Shown: positions 34,461 to 46,612, counted from the stretch's first letter. The stretch: DNA of 64,000 nucleotides from Chrysaora quinquecirrha (GCA_014526335.1 JACTAT010000039.1:7374104-7438103), one strand, 5' to 3'. Notes: a model not told the origin generated them from the sequence alone. Numbers and translations: made by a program.

Positions 34461-37400
34461 TCAGTCTGAAGACGAGTCAGAATCAGATGATTTTCTCTTC
34501 GATTTTGCTTTCTTCTTTGACCGTTTTTTCTCGTGTTTTCTATGAAGATAAACAGGATAAATTAATTTAGGCTTAGGAGTCTTTTCCCAAAAATAATACC
34601 ATGTCATGACACTTCATACACTCTTTCTGTTAATAAGCAATCTGACCAAGAACCAGTAGAACCAGTAACTTAGTTATTCTTATTCTTTCAAATCTGGAAC
34701 ATTCTTTTTTTAATAAGCAACTGGACTTTTGTCCAGCACTCAAAGTTGCTTAAAATTTTAGACATTTCAGCCCTCAAAGTTGCTTAAAAGTTGCTTAACA
34801 TTTTTGATACTTAAAAACCACCCCTGACTTCACGGGTCAAAACCATCAAATGTTGGGTCTACAACACGACTTTTAGGAGACATTAAGTGGAAAAACGCTA
34901 GCTAACGAACTTCAACATGCAAAACATAGGAACAAACAATTTCCTAACAAAAAGCAAGCGTATAAGTTTGGTTGTTTGACTTCTTAGTTGCTTACAGTTA
35001 TTCAATTGAGCCCACAATTTGCATAATGTTGTGGTCACTTCAGCCCTAGTTGCTTATTTGGCGGTTGCTTATTAAAAAAGTGTATAATTTCAGGGAATCA
35101 TAGCTACGAAATTTTGTGTTATTACGAGGAAATGGTAGGACGAATTAAGTTAATGGTTGCCAATGTCTCCTTGCTTGGACCACCCTAGGTAACGTCTGTG
35201 CAGTACAGTGGAGAGATATCATCAGTACGGTGGAGGTATATCATCAGTACGGTGGAGGATATTCACTACAGTGGAGAGATATCATAAGTACGGTGGAGGT
35301 ATATTATCAGTACAGTGGAGGATATTCACTACAGTGGAGAGATATCATCAGTACATTGGAGGGATATCATCAGTACAGTGGAGGATATTCAATACAGTGG
35401 AGAGATATCATAAGTACGGTGGAGGTATATCATCAGTACAGTGGAGGATATTCACTACAGTGGAGAGATATCATCAGTACGGTGGGGAATACTCAGTACA
35501 TTGGAGGGATATCTTCAGTACAATGGAGGGATGTCATAAGAACTGTTGAGGGATATCATCAGTACGTTGGAGGATATTCAGAGTTGTGGAGGAATATCAT
35601 CAGTACGGTGGAGGATATTCAGTACAACAAAGGAATATCATCAGTACAGTGGAGGGATATCACCAGTATAGTACAGTCAGTGCTAAACATCTCCTCCATC
35701 GTAATGATGATATCCATCCACTGTACCGAATATCCCGTGCATCCACAGACATAAAAGAAAGAAAGGCAAATTTCTCAAGTATATGAATTGGATTGGATTC
35801 ATACCGATGTTTTGATCTCTTTAGTTTCGCCTTCTTTTTCTTTTTCCGTCTTTTTGAGCTTTCATCGTTCTCTGAATCTACAGAAAAACGTATTTAAGTC
35901 ACGATTAAACCCATAAATACAGTGTAATGTGTGGTCCCTGAATGGCAGTTCTCAGGCAAATGACTTCGAAAACCCTGTTTCTTATTTCAAAATGGCATTT
36001 AATTGAGGGCTAGGCTGGAGTTATGTTACCCAGGGTAGAGTTATGTTTTGGGTACAGTAAAAACCCGCACATAAGAACTTTTTTTGTTATGAACCTACAG
36101 CCTGAAATCTGATATTTTCTACCCATCATATATCTGATAATGATGATAACAATAATGATAACGATGATAACGATGATGATAACGACGATGACTATTACGA
36201 TTACTATTGATGATATTACGATGATGATAACGACGATGACTATTACGATTACTATTTTTATGATAACGATTACGATAGTGGCAATGATGATTGTGATTGT
36301 GATTATATAGATAACGATGATGATGATCATGATATTAACGATAATGATGAAGATAACAATGATGACGATGATTACGATAATGATTTGTGGTGATGATTAT
36401 GATTATGATTATGATTTATGATGATGGGGATAATGATGATAATGACTATGGTGATAATAAATATTGATGATCATGATAATGACGATGACAATGATGAAAA
36501 ACACAAATCACACAGAGCTACCACCATTGCGATAGCAGATCAAATTAACAATACCACTGTCAGTGTACACACCGCAATAACACCACACAACATAGAGAGA
36601 ACAATTTTCTTCTCTTCTAAAAAACCTTCTACACAAATTAATCTACCAACTCTTTTATGCGTCCTAAATCAAATTTAATTCTCCGACGTAAAGCTACACC
36701 GTTACAACCATTACAACAGAGCAGGAAATAATTTTAAACGAATTTTTAGCAATGTTTTCTAAATCATACCGAAGTCTCTTTAATCTCTGATTGAAATATT
36801 AAACCATAAAACACGAGTCATGCGATCTGTGAAATGAAAGCTTTACTCATTCACGGTCAATGTACACGAGGGACGCTCACGTTTAAATTTACTCGCCAAT
36901 CTGCACAGAAATTCGCATTTACTCTGATAATTTAGAAGCACAGTGATCGCCGCAAGACAACATGTTTTATAGGTATGTTAGCTTCAGACACTTCATTAAT
37001 AAAGTGCGCTGTTATAGTCTTTAATAAGAACAAGCCAATTTTATCTTAGCCCGGTTGCTCTTAAAATTTTCTCGATTTCCACGCTAAAATATTCTAAGTC
37101 CTTGCCAAACGATCAAACATTATTTGTCAGGCATCTGAATTTTGTTTATCAAGCAATGTTTGAGCGTTTCGCTACGTCACAAACATTGCTTGGCAAGCAA
37201 AAATAAGTGAAATTTGTCTCGCAATGTTTTCAAGAGAGTTCAGAAACATTTTTTACTTGATGCCAACAAAAAATGATAGAGGAGAAATGTTTTGTGACGT
37301 GCCCAAACAGTAAACATTTTGACTGATAAGTATGACATATGTTTCACAAACAATGTTTGATTGTTTGGCCAGAGCCTCAATCTGTTCTTTCATATTTTCC

Positions 37401-40400
37401 GGTACTTGTATTCAGAGTCAGATTAAGTATGTTTAATTCGTGGTTTGGTCTGCAGTACGTCAGATGTTGCCAGTTGCATATAGTAACACAATTTCTCAAC
37501 AAACAAAACAGGTGTACAGTCATGAATACATATATCCTTAAATACCTGATGTTGAAGATGATGATGACCATTCTTCTGATGAACTGGAGTGACGTCTTTT
37601 CCTAAACACAAAATATAAGATTGAATATTTCAAATTTGAGAATCAATAAAATGTGGTAGAAAGTTTAGTTCTTTCCCAGGCTTTAGTAAGATGTGTTCAA
37701 AGTAACTGATGCTGATAATGATGATGATGATAATGGTGATGATGATGATGATGATGATGATGGTGATGGCAGGGAGGATATGATTATGATGAAAATGATT
37801 ATGATGAAGATGACGGAGACAATGAAGATGATGATGATGATGATGATGAAGATGATGATGATGGTGATGGCAGGGAGGATATGATTATGATGATGATTAT
37901 GATGAAAATGATTATGATGAAGATGACGGAGACAATGAAGATGATGATGATGAAGATGATGATTGACAATGATAATGAAGATGGTGATGATGATCATGAT
38001 GGTGTTGATGATGATGATCTGGAGACATTGACAATGGCAATGATGATGATGAAGATGACAATGATTAAGACAATGAAGATGTGATGATGATGATGATAAT
38101 GATGAAAATGACAGTTGAAATAATCATGATGATGATTATGATGATGAGAATTTCAATGATGATGATGATAAAACTTAACCTACTTTAATAACTACTTTAA
38201 CTATTCATTGCATACCTAGATACTTTTTTCTTCTCTTTCTTCTTTTTCTTTTTCTTTTTAACTGAATCTAGATAAAAAAGGAAGTGCTGAGAAAAATTCA
38301 CTCCAAGCACCCTCTTGCTCTTAAGAAAATGCAGTACCTCACCAAAGCTTACAAAACTTTAAAGTTTACTTTTAGATATCAAGGTCCTGGTCAAATGATC
38401 AAACATTTTAAATTTGCTTTAAAACAAATGTTTGACTGTTTGGCAATGTCCAAAAACATTTCTATCTAACATTTGCAACACAAAGCCTTTGCTAATGCAC
38501 AAGCACGAACATCTTGTTGTTAAGAAATGTTGCTAGGTGTCAAAATCTTGCCAGTTCTTGAAGCTTGTAAATAAGAAAAGAAATGTTCAACAAGGAATGT
38601 TGGGAAGGCAGCCAAACAATCAAACATTGCTTGACAAGCAGAAATAAGCAAAAGTTGTGGCGTCATGTTTTAAAAAAATTTCAAAACATTGCTGTCTTGA
38701 CACAAGCAAAAATGTTGGATGAGCGATTTCTTTGGGCATGGCCAAACAGTCAAACATTTTGCTTGACAAGCAAATTTCAAATGTTTGACCAACAATGTTT
38801 AATCATTTGGCCAGCACCTAAGGCTTATATGTTAATGTTTACACAAATAGAAGCAAACCTGGTTTTTCTATTTTTTCTTCAAAGTTATTTCTGCTGATTT
38901 TTGGTTGTACATCTTCATCGTTTGATTCACTTGATGTGCTTGAGACATCAACAAGAACTTCTTGCTCCGGATTGCTTCTTAATGTATTGAAGCATTGAAA
39001 TGAAAGATGACCAGCTAAAAAATATAGCATTAAAATATAGCTTAAATTAAAGCACTCCCAAAGCATAGGGCTGGGGAAATGGTGCCAGCTTGTTGGCAAA
39101 ATAATCACCAAAAATTGCTAGCTAACATTACAAAGTCAATATGATTACCCGGGAACATATACATAACAACTGCCATCCACTCAAGCTTAGCAAGATACAA
39201 CATTTGGAACAAATAAGGAGCATAGCACAAAACTGAGACAAGTGGCAACATCTAATATGAAATACTACAAAAGCTGGAGAAGCAGCAACTTCTCAGAATT
39301 TTAACAAAATGTTTAGAAACTTAACAGATACATTACTTACTGTAACCACATTTTTTGCAACCAATTCTGTTATTGTCTGTTTTATTTGTCAGTCTCTTAA
39401 TTAAACCTGGAAAATAATTTTAACTTTAGCTTCTAGCAAGAAGAAGTAGATTGTATGTTAAAAGTTTAACTCTAAAACGGCTTTATTGAAATGGCGTCTG
39501 AGCAAAATCCAATCTGCAGAATATGGACGGTGCATGCATGAGATGAACAACAGAACAATAGAAAAGAACAATGGAAATGCATTTCTGCATGAACTGACAT
39601 ATTCCGACTGTGGGAAAGTCCCGGGGGGGGGGGGTACTTCAATGTGTCCATGATTAGAAGTGAATCTGGACTTTGATGAAAGGACCCATTTGTATGATAA
39701 GATTTTCAAGGATTTCTGACCCATTTGCATGAAAATCGGGAAATTTCAAGCCCTTGTGTATGAATTTGGTTGATTTTAAAACCCTTCTACAGTGCTAGAA
39801 TTCACGAAGAGTCTAGCAAAATCGAATCTGACGGCGATTCTTTGCAATCAATGTGACCGAGCTCTGTTGTTGCTGCTAATTCATCATTTCGAAAGCAAAA
39901 AACACAGTAGAAAGGTTGTCAGCCACTTTGCGGTAAATCATTATGGGACCTATTAGTAAGAAAATCCTAAAATACCAACCCATTAACCAGAATCGAGCAG
40001 AATATCAGACCCATGTGCAGAGAATTTCAGTCGAAAAAACCCATCCATATGAGCGGCAAATCCAGTATGTCTACATATTGAAGTACCCCCCCCCCCCCCC
40101 ACGGGGGGGAAGTTTTCCAGTTGTGCAGTGTCTTGCCTAGTTATCTAAAACGCTGGATTTCCTGGTAGCAGTGCACCCAAGGTGAAATTTAAGCAAGGCA
40201 ACATATGCACCAGAACAAAAACTATGTGTTCTCAATTGGCAGCTTTGCCAGTGGAGTTGCGTAGTGAGTGCCATTGGCACATAAATTTTGCATCATTGAT
40301 TTTCCATTTTTAGTCAAATTTTGATTCATCTTTCTATTTATTACAAAATCCTACAATTTTGCATCCCCCATGACTTGCCACCTGGGGGCACTTATCCCTC

Positions 40401-40689
40401 CCTGTCACCCCCTTTACTACACCACTATGCTTTCTTTGCCCCTCTACTTGCTACTTAATAGGCTTCATCATGCCGTCAGCCCTCAAATGTCAAAATCTAC
40501 AAAAGCCAAAAGGTTGCCTTTCAGTTTAGGCTATCTTATCTTCTCCCTTTTTGGGCTGATGTTGTTTTTCATAATTAAGTTAGGCTAATTTAGAACCTAG
40601 ATTGATATAGAACTATCTAACTAAAGGTATTAAAACATAAAATTATATTTGTTATTACCAGCAACTTCGCTTTCAGAAGATTGATACAT
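34461..40689 (-). CDS. SREK1IP1: SREK1-interacting protein 1 (zinc knuckle, SR-related), seven exons
   Basis: Exons: 40689-40659, 39406-39341, 39014-38859, 38267-38216, 37601-37546, 35877-35805, 34539-34461. Junctions are GT/AG and phases agree, giving 171 codons (170 residues; human protein about 155). Residues across exons 2 and 3 form a CCHC zinc knuckle, GCKKCGYTGHLSFQC, split by an intron between Y and T. This is followed by LRSNPEQEVLVDVSSTSSES, closely like the human VDVSSTSSE block. The rest is Lys/Arg/Ser tracts, ending in SDSDSSSD. The family binds splicing regulator SREK1 and acts in the nucleus as a splicing modulator. The tiny basic exons (52-79 nt) are hard to find by gene prediction. 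Introns hold satellites and MITEs. No frameshift is seen. Confidence 0.93.
34702..35084. mobile_element. MITE with AATAAGCAACT-type termini
   Basis: Bounded by a T-run plus TAATAAGCAACTGG on the left and GGTTGCTTATTAAAAAAGTG on the right. It is a relative of 1729-1984. It lies in the last intron of SREK1IP1. Confidence 0.6.
35201..35690. repeat. 22-bp minisatellite in SREK1IP1 intron 6
   Basis: About 20 units of GTACAGTGGAGAGATATCAT + CA and variants (GTACGGTGGAGGTATATCAT, CACTACAGTGGAG). The unit contains GATATC, itself a palindrome. The plus-strand open frames of 113 and 174 residues (YHQYGGG repeats) are products of the repeat and lie antisense in an intron; they are not genes. Confidence 0.93.
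36122..36505. repeat. GAT/AAC trinucleotide array
   Basis: Imperfect GATGAT and AACGATGAT units for about 380 bp inside SREK1IP1 intron 5. A ~45 bp block (GATAACGACGATGACTATTA) occurs twice, at 36177 and 36226. Open frames here are low-complexity shadows. Confidence 0.9.
37097..37377. mobile_element. MITE, AGGCCCTGGCCAAACG family
   Basis: Left end AAGTCCTTGCCAAACGATCA and right end TGATTGTTTGGCCAGAGCCT are inverted. Internal GCTTGGCAAGCAAAAATAAG and TTTGTGACGTG segments match other copies. It lies in SREK1IP1 intron 5. Confidence 0.75.
37704..38168. repeat. GAT array with internal ~105-bp duplication
   Basis: Mostly GAT units in SREK1IP1 intron 4. A larger block beginning GATGGTGATGGCAGGGAGGA at about 37759 is repeated at about 37862, so the array evolves by higher-order duplication. 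Non-coding. Confidence 0.9.
38382..38820. mobile_element. MITE, AGGCCCTGGCCAAACG family (long copy)
   Basis: Starts AAGGTCCTGGTCAAATGATC and ends ATGTTTAATCATTTGGCCAG plus CACCT. At 438 bp it is longer than the ~270 bp copies and contains an internal second set of CAAACATTGCTTGACAAGC motifs near 38630, so it may be two merged copies. It lies in SREK1IP1 intron 3. Confidence 0.65.
39621..40109. mobile_element. Element with poly-G/poly-C ends and GTACTTCAA terminal inverted repeat
   Basis: Left: CCGGGGGG... then GTACTTCAATGTG. Right: CTACATATTGAAGTAC followed by a C15 run and ACGGGGGG. The ends are inverted. Interior open frames carry no domain. It lies in SREK1IP1 intron 1. Confidence 0.6.
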
Positions 40690-41713
40690 CTTTATTCTTG
40701 TTTCTTTGGTCCTTCCTTTCTGACCGAACTGAAATTTAACTTTGCTGAACTGAATGATTTCCTTTGCGCTTGCGTGTTGCGTGTATGTCTCCGACTTTTC
40801 TACCAAAATTTTCCACTGATCTCGTTGTCAACTAGAGGCTCTGGATGTGGAAGTAAAAAAATTTCTGTTGCCAAAGGAACGCAACACTAGCAGCAGGTCA
40901 GTGGTGCAAATTGGACAAAAATTTGTAAAACAATAATTAAATCATTAATGTGTACAGAAATCTAACTTCTGAATGAAATTCTCTATCAACGAATAATAAG
41001 TCTAGCCTTGGGAGGCGTGCAGTAATGTTTGGGTAGTGTGAACAAGACTCGAAGTAAATAAATGAGGTTGGCTTTTGGGCCTACAAGAATTTTAGCTGTC
41101 TACCGCCCACACGGTGAGTTTGAATAGCAGCAAAACCGACAAGCAACGCGGAATTTCGTGCCATGTTGCTTGGTATTGTTTTAGTGTTTTGTTTAGTGGT
41201 TGTAGCTTGAGAACAAAACCTTTGAAGCGTCAGAAACGAAATGGACAGAACATTTTTAGGTACCTACAGATACACCGTACACGAGGTCATTGATCTAAAA
41301 ATAAAAATCATTTTTTATTCATTGGGGCTTTATGCAATAATCTTGGCAATGAAATGATTGGAAGGGCCATGACCCCCCATGTCCCCACTTTAGCTACCCC
41401 AATGACAGGAAATAATGTTGTTCTGTTCCAGACCTGTGCTGCATCATCCTTGTGGCATTTGCCCTTATGGCTCTTAAAATGATTTTAAAGGCATAACAAG
41501 CTTGTTGGAAGAACCTCTTACTAATGTACCCACCACCTTACTAATGAAAACACCCCATTCTGGGGACAAACCTTTATGTCAGACCAAAAAGATTAAGTTG
41601 TCCAATGAAGTGTATAAATAAACATGTTAAAAAAGGCACTAAAAAGTACCGATTTTTAAGACAAACATGGACAGATAAGGTGATAAATAAAGTGGTTTTG
41701 GGGACATACATAG
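40690..41713. other. Intergenic, divergent upstream region
   Basis: About 1 kb between the SREK1IP1 start (reverse) and the TRAF MATH exon (forward). I looked for a RING, zinc-finger or coiled-coil exon of a TRAF on the plus strand and saw none. Core promoter elements are not evident. Confidence 0.4.
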
Positions 41714-42247
41714 AACCACGGTCTCCATTACAACAAGCCCACCCTTGATCTTCAAGTGGACATTAGAGCTTCAAGAAATGGCAAACTTATCTGGAAAATA
41801 CCTCATGTAAGCCTGGCGATGCAGAGAGCTGTAAATGGTGATGAGATAGCATTGTTTAGTGACGTCATATACACTGGTAACTATGGTTACAAGCTGCGTG
41901 CGATTCTTTACCCGAACGGCATTGCGAGTGGTCAAGGCACTCATTTGTCATTGTATCTAACCATAGAGAAAGGAGAATATGATGCTTTGCTGGACTGGCC
42001 TTTTACGCAAAGAGTATTTTTCTCGCTACTAGATCAGAATATAACCACCGAAAACCGAGTAGATAGGACCGAAGAGTTAGTCGGCGATCGAAATTCTACG
42101 AGTTTTCTTCGGCCGAGAAGTGAAACGAATCCAGGATGGGGTTTTCCTAAGTTTATTTTACTTGATAAGTTAAAGTCAGGAACATTTATTAAAGATGACT
42201 GCATTTTTATAAAAATTGAGGTCGAACCCTACGATGCTAGTGATTAG
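41714..42247 (+). CDS. TRAF-type MATH domain, probable 3'-terminal exon
   Basis: The frame is open from 41714 and closes at TAG 42247; there is no in-frame ATG before the domain (41756 is GTG), so an upstream exon is expected with an acceptor somewhere in 41711-41738. The domain runs NGKLIWKIPHVSLAMQRAVN, YTGNYGYKLRA, GTHLSLYLTIEKGEYDALLD, WPFTQRVFFSLLDQN, SFLRPRSETNPGWGFPKF and DDCIFIKIEV, the full TRAF-C/MATH set. TRAF MATH domains trimerise and bind receptor tails in TNF-receptor and Toll/IL-1 signalling. TRAF genes often encode MATH in one last exon, which fits. No RING, zinc finger or coiled-coil exon was found upstream, so it could also be a stranded fragment. Confidence 0.85.
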   Translation, partial: NHGLHYNKPTLDLQVDIRASRNGKLIWKIPHVSLAMQRAVNGDEIALFSDVIYTGNYGYKLRAILYPNGIASGQGTHLSLYLTIEKGEYDALLDWPFTQRVFFSLLDQNITTENRVDRTEELVGDRNSTSFLRPRSETNPGWGFPKFILLDKLKSGTFIKDDCIFIKIEVEPYDASD

Positions 42248-42324
42248 AAAAAAAAACATTTTATATGATACTTCGCACGTTTGAATGTGTGTTTCCTTTT
42301 ATATAGCTATAAAATGATTTCTTT

Positions 42325-42330
42325 AATAAA
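42325..42330 (+). terminator. Canonical poly(A) signal after the MATH exon
   Basis: AATAAA lies about 78 bp after the TAG stop, which supports this being a true 3'-terminal exon. Confidence 0.5.
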
Positions 42331-43397
42331 AAAAGATCTTAATATATTGCAACAATGCCAAAAAACACGTTTATATAATTATAATTTTTTTGTAGTTGTC
42401 GTTATATCCGACTCATATAGGATTCCATAATCTTGACAAATTGAACATTCAAGTGTGTTGCGTTAGACTTATTACATGATTAGAAGTTTATCGCTGGTAA
42501 TATGAAAGATTATTATGAAGTCAACTCTGTGCAAACACCTATAATATCTGCTTATAATATGGTTGCTTAATCAGAGATTTTAGCTCTCGGGGTTGCTTAA
42601 GGGTTGCTCACTTCGCACTGTTTGTACGTTAGTACTTTTGTTTATTAAAACAGTCAAGTTTCGGTGCTTTGCTTTCCGTGCCTTAGAATCTAAGTTGATT
42701 GTGTACAGCATAAACATAACGACCTACAATCTTGGACAAAATACTTGGAACAAGGCCTTTTTTCCATGGAATATAGCCTATGTCATTGATTTTCTACTTC
42801 CATAATTCTAATTCTTCTCCCTTTACCCCCAAAACAAGTTGGTAGTAGAACAAGACAAATTTTGTTCGAAACATTAAACAACATGGTATCGGGGGACGAG
42901 GGGGAATTTATATAATAGCAGAACTATTCAGGCTGTTCCAGGGGTTCCAATTTATCTTGTCCAAGGTTGTAGAGCAGAGAAGCAAAATTTCTCTAATTAT
43001 GCATGATCTAATTATCTCTAAATTCATTCTAAAGGGCAATTCACTCCTTGGCGGGAATGTCGTACCCCTTTTCGAGGGGTGAAATGCCCCTTGACCCTCG
43101 GTATAGTATCATCGTATAATCCCAGCCATAGTCGCCTATGTATTCGCTCATGTGTATCCCTGTTCTATCTCGTACCGTAGCCGTGACGTTGAAAAGAGGA
43201 AAACGTACAATACTGACAAGAGACAAATTGAAAACAACAACGCTAAATCGGATATTGTTTGTGTTGATTTCTCAAGTTGAAACCAGCTACAACGACCCCG
43301 CCCGAAATCAAATGACGCATCAACGCTTCTGTTTTTCTTAGAAATTTGGCTTTGATTGTTAAAATCTAGACTGGTTGCCAAAATAGGATCCACAACT

Positions 43398-44879
43398 GGC
43401 ATACCGTAAAAACCAGACCCTAGGACGTGAGACCCCTGAGACCTTTAGGACCATTAAGTACTGACATCAAAAAGGACCGTTAACACCAGAGGGTATTCGC
43501 CTTCTAAGAACAATAGAAGATCGCAGTAGGCTGTCAGTCCGGGTTTTCTTAGTAGTGGTTCTTCCGCTATTTGGCTGCTTGCCATCTCGTGCGTCTCTCA
43601 GTCAATACTTTTTATTAATTAATCTTTGTTGTTTGAATAGCTAACTGTCGGCCCAAATAAAAACATTTCTTTTCAGTTTAATGCAATTTTTAAGCATCGA
43701 TAGATGCCTTAAAACTAGATTCTGGGTTCTTGAGATATTATCAAGGTTTGCAGCTGTCGTAGCCGCTTTTCATTCAAATCCACACACTTACATATTGCAT
43801 CGCGAGGCCAAACGAAGAATCACCCAACAAAGTCTTGTTTTGGTCTGGTTTGCTTTTGAGAAAATACTGATTTTGAAACAAAAATCTTGAAACAGTTTTT
43901 GGAAACTTGCTTTGTTCTTTTGTGAAAATTTCATAAATCTTGTCCATTTCTGCATTGCAGCATCGCACCTCTACTTTACGTCGTAAATTCGCAATTACCT
44001 ATGTTTCGTATAAATTATCTTGCGCATTTTAAGAAATCGAACGGAGGGGCGATTCAGTCCTTGAAAATCTCGTACATCCTTGCTAGGAAAGCTATCGTTT
44101 TCACGGAAATCTTTGGAAATCCTGTTGTCTTAGTAAAAATCTTTTTGAAACGTGAAATATCCCTCGAATCGAACGACATTAATAACTAGATGTTCTTGAT
44201 TCGACAAGTAAAAAAATGGAGCTTCTTGTGAAAGTGAAAGTCACTCGAAAGTCAATAGGTAGTACCCTCATCCTCAAGTTTTCTATTGAATTTTTTCTCG
44301 CTGTACTGTCCACCAAAACATAACAAACCGCCTCAAATCCCTTCAAATCAAGCCAATTTTCGACATGTGCTCTGGCTCTAGTCATGCTGTAATAAATAGA
44401 AGTCAACAGCAAATCTATTCTCTCAAAACTTATTTTGTTTCGGTCGCTACATAACATTGTTTTAGCCAAACAAGAAATCCCAAGAAATGTCTTCGCTGCA
44501 ATAAAGACAAATAAAGGGAAATTGATATAAATTGCGACTGAAACACCTGAAGGCAGACAGCCAAAAAGAGCGCTAAAATAACAGACATCTATCGAAACTT
44601 AGAAAATTGCATTAACCTGAAAAGAAATGTTTTTGTTTGGGCCATAGCTCTAAGACAGTGAGTTATTCAAACAACAAAAATTCCATAATTAAAGGCAGGC
44701 AGCCAAATAGCGGAAGTATCACTACTAAGAAAACCCGGACTGACAGCCTACTGCGATCTTCTATTGTTCTTAGAAGGCGAATACCCTCTGGTGTTAACGG
44801 TCCTTTTTGATGTCAGTACTTAATGGTCCTAAAGGTCTCAGGGGTCTCACGTCCTAGGGTCTGGTTTTTACGGTATGCC
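43398..44879. mobile_element. Non-autonomous DNA transposon, long TIRs, 9-bp TSD
   Basis: Terminal inverted repeats of 160 bp (43398-43557 and 44720-44879) read identical, starting GGCATACCGTAAAAACC. Weaker inverted similarity extends to about 43705 and 44585. The element is flanked by a perfect 9 bp direct repeat TCCACAACT (43389-43397 and 44880-44888). The ~700 bp core has only short frames with no recognised transposase (96 residues at 44179-44469 (-), 69 at 43681-43890 (+)). Long TIRs and a 9 bp target duplication are the pattern of Mutator-like (MULE) or foldback elements. Identical arms point to recent insertion. Confidence 0.9.
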
Positions 44880-46375
44880 TCCACAACTGTGTCAAGTAGG
44901 AAAATAAAATTTGGGAGTGGTAATTAATAACGGATGTTCTTTGTGATGAAAAAAGACCTTTTCAAGTTGTTAAGGATGAAGCGATATCTGACACGTGCTG
45001 AGACGATCTTATTTTGCCTGTTTTGGTTGTTTCTTCTTTACAATATTTTCCTCTTTGGCGATGCGGAATTATTTCCATAAGGTCACGTGACTTTGTCAGC
45101 GTTGCCAAAAATGGACATAACAGTTGAAGAACCGAACCAATTTCCTGTTCTTTCCTTAATCGACATCCTATTAAGAGTGTCTGCGCTTGAGATCAATAAG
45201 ATTTGTTTGTTACAAAATGAGAGTTTCGAAAGCCAAAAGGCGTTCCCCAACAAATCCTGTATGAAATTAAGAGCTTGATCTTGAGGAACAATATGTGACA
45301 GCTAAGATGACGCAACAGAAAGCTGCTTTGCGAAAACAAACAGATAGATAAGTACTCATTCATGAGTGCACACGCCCATGTCTACCGTTTAATTTTGTTA
45401 CCCATTGTAGACCCATTTCTGGAAAAACAACTTGTCTACCCATTTATAGCAGTTCAACAACCGTTTAAAATTGGAAAGCTCTATATGCAGTACAATTCTT
45501 ATTGTGAAAATGCGTTTGCGTTTATAGCTAAAACTAAAACTCATTTAACTGCTTTTCAATACACTATTTTTAAATAAAAGCAACTAGACTTTTGGTCAAT
45601 ATATCTCAAAGATGCTTGAATATCTAGTATTTCAGCCCTCACAGAATGACTGACTTGTACCCCCCTAAAAGCTCTTATTTTGGCTCTTTTCTTGCTTTTC
45701 AATGAATTGACAAGTTTGCAACGATGTGTAAGAAAAGCTATCTTAGCCAAAAAGTTTAGCAAAGTTTTTGCCCCCATAAACCAACACAGTAGTGCTTATC
45801 CACCACAGTATGCAGAAAAAACCACCGCATCAAATCAAGCATAAAAACCCCCCCTCCAATATTTTGCATAATCCATTGTCTTTGGATATAATTTTAATGC
45901 TCTTTATCATTCCTATTGTTTAAGACCCCCATAAAATGAATTCATCCCATATCACTGTAGTCTCTGCGTCTCACATGACTCAAGAGAATTGCAGCCTGAC
46001 GCGTATTTACATGAAGAACTTGTCCAGCAACCTTGCTGAGACTGAAAGCTGACAACAAATCTGATACGAATGCTGAAACGCACATAAAGTTATCAGAACA
46101 AAGGGAAAGACGTATAAAGGTCAAAATAACGTGATTGTAATTTGAGAAACATAGGCTGAGCTGAAAGGCTGAAACAAATCTCAGCATTCAAAGAATAGGT
46201 TGACGCTGAAGCGCTGAAAAAAAAACAAGGAGGAAGCTGACACGAGACAAAAGCCTGCTGAAACGAGGTCAAAATAAGCTGAAACGAGTCTAAAAATAGA
46301 AATCAAAAAAGGACGAAGCTGAAAAGGGATGAAAGGAAATTTTTATTGTTGGACTTTATTGCTTTGATGTTTCGC

Positions 46376-46612
46376 TATCATCATCATCATCATCATCATC
46401 AACATCATCACAATCATCATCAACACCATCGTAATAAGCATCATCATAATCATCATTATAATCATTATTATCATCATCACCATCATTATCATCAATCAAT
46501 CAATCAATTATCATCATTATCATCATCATCATCATCATAATCATAATCATCACCATCATCATCATCGTCATCATCATTTTTATCGTCTTTATCATCATCA
46601 GCAATAACTAAC
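46376..46612. repeat. ATC trinucleotide array
   Basis: Imperfect CATCAT/CATAATCAT units with a short ATCAATCAATCA block at about 46491-46507. The plus-strand poly-His frame over it is a shadow. Confidence 0.9.

Noticed and set aside
35208..35754. YHQYGGG-repeat open frames of 113 and 174 residues
   Set aside because: The 22-bp satellite read on the strand antisense to SREK1IP1, wholly intronic.
44179..44469. 96-residue minus frame in the core of the 9-bp-TSD element
   Set aside because: Considered as a transposase remnant, but no DDE, zinc-finger or other motif can be pointed to.
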